Below are positions 53,059-63,133 of a stretch of 64,000 nucleotides of DNA, in pieces. Origin of the DNA: Rhynchopus sp. YZ270_cl-10 (Eukaryota > Euglenozoa > Diplonemea > Diplonemida > Diplonemidae); the NCBI GenBank assembly GCA_964035575.1, contig OZ037927.1:682001-746000 (forward strand). The letters run 5' to 3'. The notes under the pieces were generated by a model. That model was given only the letters and a program-made list of their open reading frames with translations. It did not search any database and was not told where the DNA came from. Numbering within the stretch: the first letter of the stretch is position 1; every line of letters starts with the position of its first letter. The position numbers and the translations under genes were made by a program.

Positions 53059-53637
53059 CCTATTTTTTTTGTTTATCAACCAATCTCAGTCAAAGGGCCA
53101 GTACTCAACTGGAAAGGATGGGGGGGGGGGGAAGAAAGGGGTAAAAAAAAACCCCCCCCAATAAATATCCCCTCTTCCCCTCTGTAGCAAAATGGTGGTT
53201 GATGGGTAAGGGATGGGGAGGAGGCAATGAGAGAAACAACAGTACCACCTTTTTTTCCTCTTTTTTTTTTTTTTTGAAAAATCGTTGGAAGAGTGTAGTT
53301 GCCACCTGTGCAAGCACCACTGTCCTTTTTTTTTTTGGCAAGATTTCCTAAATTTTTTTTTTTTTTGGCAAAAAGGGAGGAGGAATGGGATATATGGAAT
53401 ATTTTGGGGGGATTTTTAAATTTGCGGGGAAAATCCGGGATGGGGGGAAAGTATACAACAATGTAAAAAGAAAATTGACTTGAAATACAAAGCCCTCTTA
53501 TAAACAATGTACCTCTAAAAAAGAAAATTACAACAAGGTAAATCATACACAATATTTTTTTCAAAAAAACCTCTATTTTTCTCCCCCTAATTTTCTATTA
53601 TCCCACTCCGTTTCGAAGAAGAAAAAATATACATGAA
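53059..53637. other. intergenic with R11 and type II copies
   Basis: R11-like copy at 53276-53325 and a minus-strand type II block at 53475-53514 (GTACATTGTTTATAAGAGGG then CTTTGTATTTCAAGTC). Confidence 0.65.
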
Positions 53638-55273
53638 TTATCGAAGTGGTGAGTGGGAGGTATTTCTTGGGGAGTATTTCAACCCCGTTCTTTGGTCAGC
53701 GCGGGCAGATGCGGTGCTGGGGGCGCGCTCTTCACAACGACGCCATTTTGCGTATATTGTCATCATCTCCTCTTGGATAGTGTCCCGCTCTGCTTCTGCC
53801 TCAGCTAGCTCCGCTTCTAACTCACGAAGCGCGCGGGCGGAGGCCTGCTTTGCGGCATGCGTTTCCTCGATATTCTGTTCCGTCTTCACACGATGCTCAG
53901 CAGCCTTTGCAAGCAGCCCCTGCGTATCACTTCTTGTCGTTTCTAGCTCTTTTCTTAGCCCCTGACATTCCAACTCTGCCTTAAAAATCTCATCTTTCAA
54001 CGCCGTTGCTCTCGTTTCCGCAGAAGTTGCTTGTTGTTGTGCCCAAAGCCGGTCCGACTCCGCACGATCTCTTAACTCCTCCATCTGTAACCTCTGCTGC
54101 TTCGCCCGTTGGCTCTCCGCAACACAGCCTTCTGCGGTACGCTTCGCAAGCTCCAACTGTTCAAGAAGCCCTCCGACTCGGGCCTTCCATTTTGCAGGGT
54201 TGGGGTCCTGGCTGTCGTCGTATTTTTTATACCGATTCAGAGCGTGTTTAAAAAAAGCGACCCAGCGGTCCGCGCTGTTCTCTGCTTTGGGTGTGCGCAT
54301 CCAAAAGGCTTCGGTGTGCCCGCCGGCGCGTTGCAGTTGGAAGCCGATGTAGACGTAGCTACTGTCCTGGAGCTTTTCTTGTTCGTGTGGGTCGGTGCGG
54401 AGCTTGAGGAGGTTCGCGTGGGAGACGAGGTTGTCCCCGTGCAGGTGGAGGGGGACGGTCTTCTCGGTGAAGAGGCGAGACCCTGCGGCCTTCTTGAGGG
54501 ACGTTTCCTGGTGAAAGGGAGGTTTGGTAGCGTTAGGGGGGAAGGGGGGTTTAATTGGAAGGAAAAAAAAATTGGAGCAGAAAATTTTATGGTATTTTTC
54601 TTGGCATTATGTCAAAGGCAAATGGTGTGGGGGGATTGTATCGCAAAAGAAGTGAGGGGGGGGAGGAGAAAAAAAAAATAGTCAAAATACCTTCTTATCA
54701 ATGTAGTAGTGAATCCCTGTCTCCGTAGCACGGACCCACCGCCGCACCCATTTCCCTTTGCTGAAGAGCGTCTTGTCGCCGATGACCTCCAGATAACCCT
54801 CCTCGATTTTGTTCTGCGGGTCCCCTTCCGGCGCAGCGACAGACGGCGTGAAGCTGCTCACCGACGCCCAGATGGCCTTCTGCGATCGTTGAATCCGCGC
54901 AGAACAGTCTGCACAGAGGGGCTCATTTTGCCCCCTCCCTGGCACCTTCGAGGCACAACACACCAGACTAGGGTTGTCCCGCGACTGCTCAAAGCACAAC
55001 CACCCCTCTTTTTCCTCAGGGTTAACCGCATCGGCAGGCTCGGGAGTAAATTGTAAATCCGCCGGCCGTACTGCTTCGTGCGCACGCGACTCAATCGCTG
55101 CCAGCAGCTCCTCCCATTGCGAGGTCTGCAACGGGATCTCCGGGGCCACCCCACTTTGGAGGTCCTGTGGGGTCAGCTCTTCCTCCGGGATTTTCCGGGA
55201 GGGGCTTTTTGCAGTGCGGGTTCCTCCTAAGACATCTTGCGGTTCGTTGGGTGGGAGCGCCGCTTCTTGGGGT

Positions 55274-55308
<35 letters not shown>

Positions 55309-56436
55309 CGCCTCCATCTCTAACTGCACCAAGTACTCTTTGGGAATACGGTAAGGCAGGGAGACACCAACATCATACTTTTCCTTCCACTGCGGATGGT
55401 CTCTCGCCAGCTGTGGTGTACTCTCTATCGGAGGAACCGCAGACAGAGGAAAATGCGGGTCTCTCCAAGGGGGGAAATACACTACATCACCACGTGCCCT
55501 TGCTGCCTCGTAGAATTCGACAAACTCCTTTGGGCCCTGCGTCAACTCAATGTGCGTGATGATCTCGTGGACAAGCTGAGATGGGTCTGGAGTTTCCTGA
55601 ATGATCTGATCAAGCATGCAGAGTTTAACCGGAGTACGGATGGTAAGGTATTCTATGCACGCCTCACGGACACGACGTTCTGGATGCGCCGTGCTCCAGG
55701 TTGCCATCGTAATATATTCATCAGGGCTGTACAACCGGGTGAGGGTATGCTTCATGATTTCCTGCTGGTCGATGGTGCTGAACTTCCCTACTCCCGGGCT
55801 GACCAAATCATCGACGGCGGCTACCTTATCAAATTTCTCCACCTTTGTGTAGATCGCCTTCGCCCATGCTGCAGTCTCCTGCCGTACTGTGTCGAATTGA
55901 GAGGTTTTGAGGGCATTCCATTCTGCAATTCTTTGTACATTAAAATCATTTCCCAACAATCTGGTGAACTCTGCGTCAAGCGTTGCAAGCAGAGGGGATG
56001 AAGGATGGTTTGCGATAAAGGTGGCAAGAACGTTAAGACGCTCTGTGAAGTATGTGGTTTTGAAGCGTTGATCCATCTCGGTCAGCCAGGGCTGGCATAC
56101 CCCGATATCAGACTGTTCCGCAATGGGTATGTCGTTCGCGTGTCGTGTCATCCACTCCGCAATTTCCTGGTCAAGCCCCTCCGTTGCCATTCCCTTCACC
56201 TCCGCAAAGTGGTGATAAGCATCGCGTATAATGTGCCAACCATTCACTTTCCACTCTTTGCACCATCCATCGAACAAATGGTACCATGTCTGCCCAGGAT
56301 ACATCGAAAACAGCTCAGATGCGGCCTGAGCGCTCAGCTTCCCATCTTTGTCCAACCCCTGCGGGGAAGCAAGTCGGAGGAGAGACTCTAATTTCGCCCG
56401 GTTCTTTTCAAACCCCGCATCGGTAGTTTGCGCCAT
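53638..56436 (-). CDS. PH-domain coiled-coil protein, two exons
   Basis: Exon 1 56436-54691, exon 2 54507-53638, phase 0 join (AAG|GTATTT ... TTCACCAG|GAA); 871 residues. The join completes a PH domain at about 545-680: GYLEVIGDKTLFSKGKWVRR, then GIHYYIDKK, then after the intron FTEKTVPLHLHGDN and AFWMRTPKAENSADRWVAFF. Exon 2 then encodes a coiled coil (LEQLELAKRTAEGC to ELEAELAEAEAERDT). The N-terminal 350 residues are helical and unrecognised (WYHLFDGWCKEWKVNGWHII). A CAG/CTG repeat at 55270-55312 encodes a poly-Gln run. A CxxC-type CCASK...CADC pair may bind zinc. Membrane-linked scaffold is inferred from PH plus coiled coil. Confidence 0.87.
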
Positions 56437-56971
56437 TTTTTAAAAAATTGCTTCCGTACTGTAAGGGGTGGTGAAAGGAAGAATGGGGGGAGAGGGGAGA
56501 AGAGGAACATTGGTATAAAATAGAAACTTAATGGTGCTATCCGGGGGGCGGCGTTTCACAAAGTTTCACAAAATTTCAATCAAAATCACAACTTTTCACA
56601 ACTTTTCACAATTTTCACAACTTTTCACAATTTTCAATCAAAATCACAACTTTTCACAACTATTCACAACTTTTCACAAAATTCCACAAAATTTCGCAAA
56701 ATTTCAATCAAAATCACAACTTTTCACAACTCTTCACAACTTTTCACACGTAAAGGCTCAAGAGGGTTGTGAAAACTTGTGAAAACTTGTGAAGAGTTGT
56801 GAAGAGTTGTGAAGAGTTGTGAAGACATGAGGGTTTTTTTAGCTTGCATCTCGGTCTTATGAGCTGTATCGATGATGCAGAGTGTGTAGCCCGTCCATCA
56901 GCAGCAGGGGAGACAGCAAACGTCTACTAGGACGCCAGGGCAAACGACCCTTCGTCGTCAATGTTTGAACA
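56437..56971. repeat. TTTCACAAC minisatellite, fold-back copy 1
   Basis: From 56531: GGTGCTATCCGGGGGGCGGC, then irregular CACAACTTTT units to about 56745, then inverted GTTGTGAAGA-type units to 56826, so it can fold back. The header recurs inverted at 59040-59090. Confidence 0.9.
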
Positions 56972-57900
56972 TCAGCTCTGTGCAGGTGCTGTGCATCTCC
57001 TACTTCCAGCGAGTCCGCCGGCTCCATCGCCTCCAGCAGCTTCAGTCTCTGCATCTTCTTCTGGTACATCCAAAAGAACAGTAGGCAGATTCGCGGACAC
57101 GAAACCTGTAAGAGGTGGTGGTTGTTTAAAAGATTATCCAAATAATGTAATCAATTGGTGTGCAATTCCCCGTGGTTCTACCGTGTTTCTACCAGTTGTC
57201 ACTCCGTAAAGGGGGGGTAGAGATGCTGGAATTATAATTCTGCTACTTGAGTTTAATAAATTTGTACACAGTGACCCTACCCGTAAACCCGAAAAACTTC
57301 CCAAAAAACTCGCCTACTCGCCCAAAACTCGCCCATTTTTGGGGGGCGAGTTTTGGCGAGTTTTTTTTTTTGGTAGGGATTTTACCTTGGGAAAAGTGTA
57401 CACACGAAAATATGAGGGAAATTTGAGTTTTGAAGAGAGAATTTTTTTCGTTCCGCTTGAACAAGACCTCTACAGTTTGCTTTGTAGGCTTCCACAACCC
57501 GTAAACCCGCCTTCAGCGTGTTCCGGAACCTTGACCACGTCCAGCTGTAGGTTCTGCAGATCCATGAAGCTTGCACAGATGGGTGCGATGTAGTCGTGGG
57601 GGAATACCGCCAAGGGGTGGCCTGCAGTGTTGCCATTTACCGGCATGGCGAGGACATTGTATAGCGAGTGTAGCCTCGGTTCATCCATGTCTTCGTCATC
57701 CTCCGGATTGTAGCACGTCTTGTCCCCCGGTATCTGTATGGCACAGCCACTGTTACATTCCTAGAGATGAAAGAACAAGACAACACTTCTGTACCCACGC
57801 ATCAAAATTGTGGAAAACTTTGCACCCCAAAACACCCTCAACAACGCCCGCCAAAAGGCGCCCCTTGTTGCTGGGAGTTGGTTTTCATGTTTGATACCTG
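56972..57900 (-). CDS. 3' part of an unknown secreted or luminal-type protein
   Basis: Three exons can be joined: about 58012-57898, 57760-57499, 57105-56972 (stop). The last join is phase 1 with exactly 44 codons left. The peptide reads SIGLRGMPAVQ, ECNSGCAIQIPGDKTCYNP, AGHPLAVFPHDYIAPICASF, LQLDVVKVPEHAEGG, then FVSANLPTVLLDVPEEDAET and an acidic/Gly-rich tail. Cysteine spacing suggests an extracytoplasmic domain but I recognise no family. The donor of the second exon (GTTGTG) is not GTATG-type, so reading through to the stop at 57470 is an alternative. The 5' exons are not found. The span given covers the surest part. Confidence 0.5.
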
Positions 57901-58039
57901 CACAGCGGGCATTCCTCTGAGTCCAATGCTGTTGGCGTTCTGCGGCGTTGCACCGAAGGCACAGGAAGACAGGGTCTGTGGTAATTTTTGCGGTGTCGCA
58001 TTCCCTCATGCGTGGGTCACTCACACTTGAGGTCATGTG

Positions 58040-58636
58040 ACACTGCGTGGGTCTGGGTACCTGGGTACGTGGGTACATGTGACCACGTGTGACTTGTCAC
58101 ACCTGTGCGCAAAAAATCGCAAAAACCCGAAACGCGAATCGCAAAAAATCGCATTGCGAATTTTTCGCATTTTTTTCCCGATTTTTCCTGGTTTGCGAAT
58201 TTCGTAGCAGAATACAACCCGGATCACCCCACTTTCAGGTGATTTCTGCACTTTTGGGGTCAATGCGTGCACAAACTGGCTTCTGGAACCCTAAAACCAA
58301 AAAACCCCAAAAAATACCCACAAAGTAAAAATGAAGCCCACCCCCATTTTGCGTACTTGTTGCGCAGTTGTTGCGTACTTGGTATTCTTTATTTCTGGGG
58401 TACCAATATTAATAAGACACGGTATAGATTTGATGAGGTTGGCGCTTTGATAGCCATTTGAGTTGTTTTGGGGAAGTACATACCATAAATCACACATTGT
58501 CGCGGAAGGGCTCAGCCGTGTTCAGTCAAAATAGGCGCATCCTGTGGTTACAATAAGCTCTGTCGTGTTCCCACCGTGACCACTACCCATGCCCCAACCC
58601 CCCTTCAGAAAGCCCCTATAAAAATAAAAAAACGGG
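58040..58636. other. region upstream of the unknown gene
   Basis: Holds AAATCGCAAAAA-type short repeats and a GCGTACTT repeat copy (58353-58383) followed by a TTTCTGGGGTACCAATA word also found near 7470-7485. A GTATGTACTTCC donor-like site near 58485 could mark a leader exon. Confidence 0.45.
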
Positions 58637-59095
58637 CTCACAAAATTTCAATCAAAATCACAACTTTTCACAACTATTCACAACTTTTCACAACTTTTCA
58701 CAAAATTTCACAAAATTTCAATCAAAATCACAACTTTTCACAACTATTCACAACTATTCACAACTTTCACAACTTTTCACAATTTTCAAACAAAATCACA
58801 ACTTTTCACAACTTTTCACAAAATTTCACAAAATTTCAAACAAAATCACAACTTTTCACAACGTTTCACAACTTTTCACAACATATAGTTGTGAAAAGTT
58901 GTGAAAAGTTGTGAAAAGTTGTGAAAAGTTGTGAAAAGTTGTGAAAAGTTGTGAAAAGTTGTGAAAAGTTGTGCAAAGTTGTGAAACGTTGCGAAACGTT
59001 GTGCCACGTTGTGCACAGGATTGAAATTGTGTGATATTTTGTGAAAATTTGTGAAACTTTGTGAAACGCCGCCCCCCGGATAGCACCACTTAAAC
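58637..59095. repeat. TTTCACAAC minisatellite, fold-back copy 2
   Basis: CACAACTTTT units from 58637 to about 58880, a short ACATATA centre, then AAAAGTTGTG units to about 59035 and the inverted GCCGCCCCCCGGATAGCACC header. The two halves are complementary, so the single strand folds into a long hairpin. Confidence 0.92.
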
Positions 59096-59635
59096 ACATC
59101 ATCACACGATAAAAAACCCATGGGAGAGAGGTTTTGTGGTGAAAACGCACAACACCTCGACCGATTTTGGTGAGGAGTGGCTTTCTGCAGACGCGATTCG
59201 TCTCTAGAATCGCAAAAGTGTTGCAAAATGCTTTGTTTCTATTTCCTCCTTCATGAGGTGACAGAAAAAAAAAAGGGGGAGGAAGGCGGGGGGGACTATG
59301 TTTTAGAACTAAAACAAAATACAAAAAAATGTGAAAAATACACAAAAAAAAGGGGGAGAAAAAAAAAAGAGAAAAAACAACACAAAAGGGAAATACAGTT
59401 TAGGGACAAAAAGATATGGGAAGATAATTTCTATTGAGGGTCATTCCCCTCTCAGCCTTTCTTCGGGACACAATGCGAAAAGGAAAAAAAAAAGAGATTC
59501 TATCACAAAGGTCCTTTTGAGGTTCTGGTGCTCCCTCTGACGACTCCATATTGCGTACTTAGCGCTGTCGCGTACTTTCGTTTTTTTTTTTTTTTTGGAT
59601 TCCTGCACCAGGTTCTATCCATTGTTTTGGGTGTT
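59096..59635. other. spacer, A-rich, no gene
   Basis: A-rich tracts; GCGTACTT repeat copy at 59552-59580. Confidence 0.5.
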
Positions 59636-60052
59636 TTAGTAGTACATCAATGGGGGGATGCTGTGTGGGACTGGAACCTCGGTGGTGCCATAGGCAGTGG
59701 GGGATGCGAGAACATGCGGCTGTGCTGTTGCTGCAATGTGCTGGTTGACTGCCATAACTCCCGCGAGGCGCTGGATCTCCGAGTCATCCCTTGCTGTCGC
59801 CTGGGCAAAGCGAGCATCGTTCCCTGCACGCGCATGCATCTTCGTGTTGTACGCCGTACCCTCATAATGTGCCCGGTTCAACCCCGCCACGTGAGCACGC
59901 TCTGCACTGGCAAATGCCTCAGCCTTCGTCGCATCCAATGCAGTACCTCGCTCATGCACAACCGGCACCCCTCCAGCAGCCTGTGGGTGCACCCTCAACG
60001 GCGATCCAGCAAACGCAGTCACAGGCACCGCGGGATATTGCACAAAAGCCAT
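59636..60052 (-). CDS. small unknown protein
   Basis: 138 residues, ATG at 60052 directly after an A-run. The sequence is Ala/His-rich and mostly helical in the middle (ATKAEAFASAERAHVAGLN, then HEGTAYNTK-like and RDDSEIQRLAGVMAVNQHI) with Pro-rich ends (VQYPAVPVTAF; VPVPHSIPPLMYY). No signal peptide, membrane helix or known motif. Codon-level coherence over the whole frame supports a real gene. It lies downstream of the long coiled-coil gene on the same strand. Confidence 0.65.
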   Translation of the reverse strand: MAFVQYPAVPVTAFAGSPLRVHPQAAGGVPVVHERGTALDATKAEAFASAERAHVAGLNRAHYEGTAYNTKMHARAGNDARFAQATARDDSEIQRLAGVMAVNQHIAATAQPHVLASPTAYGTTEVPVPHSIPPLMYY

Positions 60053-60148
60053 TTTTTTTTTAGGAGAGGGTAGTAGAAAAAAATGTGTATAAAAAGATCT
60101 GAGGTTGTAGGGAATAAAGTTGATTTGAAATACAAAAGCTCTCCTAGG

Positions 60149-60333
60149 CCTATTGCACAGTTAGGTAAGGGGGCAGGGAGAAATATAACACAAAGGGCTC
60201 AAAAAAAGGGTTGACTTGAAATACAAAAACCCTCTCGTGAAACAGTGTACCTTTTGGTATGACCGGCTGTACCGGGGGGGTGGACACCCCCCAACCATGC
60301 AGTCCTACAATCCATTTCGTGGTTTACATCTGA
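60149..60333 (-). repeat. 185-bp dispersed repeat containing a type II block, copy 2
   Basis: Same length and almost the same sequence as 28314-28498, 32 kb away, implying recent copying. Confidence 0.9.
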
Positions 60334-60704
60334 TAAGAAAAAGGAAAAAAGATATCGGGGAGGGAGGGGATATGTGAGCCATTGTGAGTCAGGCTTGTGT
60401 ATAGGAAAAAAGGGGTGGAAATGACGTTCTTTTGAAAGGCTTCTTTAAATGTAAATGGTGTAAATATGGGTGGAAACCAACCCAACAAAGAAAAGACTGT
60501 TTTAAAAAAAGGCAACAAAATACAGCAAAAAACAAGCAAAATCCAACTTTTAAACTGTCCTCCTCTTCCTTTTCATTCATTTTTTGTGTTTTTTTCTCTC
60601 CTTTTTTTTGATAAATTGTTGGAGTAGTGTGTAGTTGCCTCGGTTGTGTTGCCACAGTTGTGCAATCTCCACTGTTTTTTTTCCCCTTCTCTTTTTTGAA
60701 GAGA

Positions 60705-60751
60705 AACTAATATAAAGATGACTCTAATCCTCTCAAACGCTTTACATCACC
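60705..60751 (-). repeat. type I block
   Basis: On minus: TGATAAG, GTGATGTAAAGCG, TTTGAGAGGATTAGAGTC, ATCTTTATA. Located directly after the stop codon at 60755. Confidence 0.65.
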
Positions 60752-60754
60752 TTA

Positions 60755-63133
60755 TCATGCAGTGCTTACTCTTGGGTCTGTAGGACAAACGACCTGGGTA
60801 TCTTTTGATTTCCCTTTGTCACTTGCGCCCCGCACCATATCCATTATATAGGCATCCGCATCCACCAACGGCGTTGAGTTGCGCCTCTCCCGCTTCAGCG
60901 ATTGTATTCGCTGATTCGTTCCTGCGGCCACCTGCCGGAGGTGCAACACCTGCTGCTGCTCCTGCCGCTCCCGCTCCCTTCGATCCAATACTTCTTCTAT
61001 GCTGCCTCCTCCTCCTCCTCCACCTCCCCCATACGACTCATCCCCCCTAACCTCATAAGGCGGTGGGCTTGGTGTATGTTTTACAATTCTCGCGTAAGGA
61101 TTAACACCACCAGAGATGCTCCCTTTAGCTGGGGTTGGAGAGCGTGTAATAGGGCGGTCGTGGGTGATGAAGGAAGGGTCGATGGCGTCCGGGGTAGGGG
61201 TGGGGGTGGTGTTGCTGTTAGCGTCGGGAGGGCTGAAGGAGCCGCATTTGAGCATCTCAAAGACAACGGCAAGCTCGGGGTGGGTGCGGTCGAGTTTGTT
61301 TGCTTGTAAGGCTTCGATGCGTTGGTTGATGTTGCGTATGGATTTCTTCACGACGTCGTCGCTGCTCTCAATTCCTACCTTTTTATTTATGAATTCAAAC
61401 ATTTCAGCGACAGTAGTTCGATCTACCTTTACAGCTAGGCTAGAAACATCTGCCTTTTCTCGTAGCATTTCATAGGCAAGTTCGACAGAAAGCTTGGTTT
61501 TTTCCATCTGCGCGAATTTCAAATCATTCTGCTCCTTTTCTTCAAAAAAGGCGTCCCCAACATTGGTTTGGATTAGCTGCACGCATTTTTGTGAATTTAC
61601 TTTTGTTTTGAGTTCTTTTGTGGTGGCGGCGGATTCCTTGGCGAGGTCGTCTTTAATGTCTTCGACAACAGAGTTCATGACACTGCTGATCAACGTATCC
61701 GTGGAGGCTCTAAACGCTGCAAACACCTTTGCCCCGATGAACCCCGCAATCGCCTCCTCAGATAGATACTCCCCGCGGGTGATCTTCCCAAAGAGCGTGG
61801 TGTTCCGCTCTCGGTCCACCTTCAGCGCGCGTTGGTAGCTAGGTTGGTCTTTGTCCGCATATTTGTCGCGAATTTTTGCGATTTTCTTGGAAAGCTCGTT
61901 GTCACGGCTTTCATAGTCTACCTGAAGAACCGGTTGCGGGTCGAAATTATCCATCGGTTGGTGAAGTTTTTTCCATGCTGCAAGCCGGTGGTCAAGCCGT
62001 TTTGCCTGTTCATGATCCCAGGCAGTTTGTTTCGTGACTTCGTCAGGAGTTGTGTATGCTTCCCAACCTGGGGATGTCTTAGTCTGTAGTGCGCTCGGTG
62101 TGGTGCAAAAGGCTGAATATAGCAGTCGTATTTCCCGTCTCGCGTACTGATCGGCTTCCCTCAAATCTGTGAACGTTAAATCACAAAAAGACTCCATATT
62201 CTGGATTTTATCATGAAACGCACAGAATTTGCCAAACACATCGCCAAACATTGCATCATGTTTTGCCTTCACGTCTTCAGCGGTACTGCAAATTGAGACT
62301 ACCTCCTCCTGTATTGTGTCATTTGTCGCGTTTATTTCTTTCATCAAATTATCTGACGTATCTGAAATGTCCTGAGTAACCGACGACCTTAACGCTAGCA
62401 CCTTTTTTTCAATCCATGTTTTAAGTTCTTTGTTTCGGCTGGTAAAAAATGTCTTTACAGTATCTAAAGCGTATTTCCTTGAGTCGGATTCGAGTTGTGG
62501 TGAAGAAGCATCAATTTTTGCGGTATCAATTCTTTTGCATTCTTGTTGGAGATCAATCATCTTCAACTCATGAACCTCGCGAAACTCTTGAAAACTGTGC
62601 ATCAATTCTCTGTTTTCATGCACAACCTTCAGCTCCCTCCGTAACGTGACCACCTCCTCCTCCAGCTCGTTGCATCTCCTCTCTAGATGCATAGCCTCCT
62701 TCCGTACTCCTTGCAGGCTTTTATGTTGACTGTCCATCTCCTCGCGGGTCCGTTCCAGGCCTTTTGTGTTAGAAAGAACGGCTTTGATGATTTCTCGGAT
62801 AGCTTCGGTCAGACCGGAAACTTCTAGGTTAGTTTGAACTAACATCCCTGCATCAATGTCTTTGTTTGTTTCAAGCCATTTTCCTTGAGTCGAGCGAGTG
62901 TGGTTTGCCCAGTTTCGTCCGTCCTGCGATTTGTTCAGGTGGACATTCTGGCGGGAAGGGCGGTGGGCAGCGTTGGCCGTACTGCGTCCTCCAGAAGCGT
63001 ACTGCTGGGAATGGGTGTTGAAACGACCCCTCGAAAACGGCGATACAGTCTCCCCCTCAGAGGTCTCTTCCTTCGTAGTGGACTCAGGGGAGAGCATTAA
63101 ACCTTCGTCACTCTCTTTGTCATCGTTTTCCAT
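60755..63133 (-). CDS. long coiled-coil protein, unknown function
   Basis: 792 residues, ATG at 63133 behind long T-runs on the sense strand. Residues 1-110 are polar and disordered. Residues about 115-620 are largely helical with heptad stretches (LERRCNELEEEVVTLRREL, KKIAKIRDKYADKD, LTEAIREIIKAVLSN). A Pro/Thr linker and a second Arg/Gln-rich helix (DRRERERQEQQQVLHLRQ) end the protein. Cytoskeletal or flagellar coiled-coil proteins look like this but no diagnostic domain is visible. The annotated stop may be bypassed if the GTAAGC at about 60767 is used as a donor. Confidence 0.85.
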   Translation of the reverse strand: MENDDKESDEGLMLSPESTTKEETSEGETVSPFSRGRFNTHSQQYASGGRSTANAAHRPSRQNVHLNKSQDGRNWANHTRSTQGKWLETNKDIDAGMLVQTNLEVSGLTEAIREIIKAVLSNTKGLERTREEMDSQHKSLQGVRKEAMHLERRCNELEEEVVTLRRELKVVHENRELMHSFQEFREVHELKMIDLQQECKRIDTAKIDASSPQLESDSRKYALDTVKTFFTSRNKELKTWIEKKVLALRSSVTQDISDTSDNLMKEINATNDTIQEEVVSICSTAEDVKAKHDAMFGDVFGKFCAFHDKIQNMESFCDLTFTDLREADQYARREIRLLYSAFCTTPSALQTKTSPGWEAYTTPDEVTKQTAWDHEQAKRLDHRLAAWKKLHQPMDNFDPQPVLQVDYESRDNELSKKIAKIRDKYADKDQPSYQRALKVDRERNTTLFGKITRGEYLSEEAIAGFIGAKVFAAFRASTDTLISSVMNSVVEDIKDDLAKESAATTKELKTKVNSQKCVQLIQTNVGDAFFEEKEQNDLKFAQMEKTKLSVELAYEMLREKADVSSLAVKVDRTTVAEMFEFINKKVGIESSDDVVKKSIRNINQRIEALQANKLDRTHPELAVVFEMLKCGSFSPPDANSNTTPTPTPDAIDPSFITHDRPITRSPTPAKGSISGGVNPYARIVKHTPSPPPYEVRGDESYGGGGGGGGGSIEEVLDRRERERQEQQQVLHLRQVAAGTNQRIQSLKRERRNSTPLVDADAYIMDMVRGASDKGKSKDTQVVCPTDPRVSTA

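Larger units (their letters stand above)
60053..60754. other. intergenic rich in intron-type blocks
   Basis: Contains type II blocks at 60120-60145 and 60211-60252, the second 185-bp repeat (60149-60333), R11 (60610-60674) and a type I block (60705-60751) just after the stop of the coiled-coil gene. A GTAAGC just before that stop could be a donor, which would make this region an intron. Confidence 0.65.
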
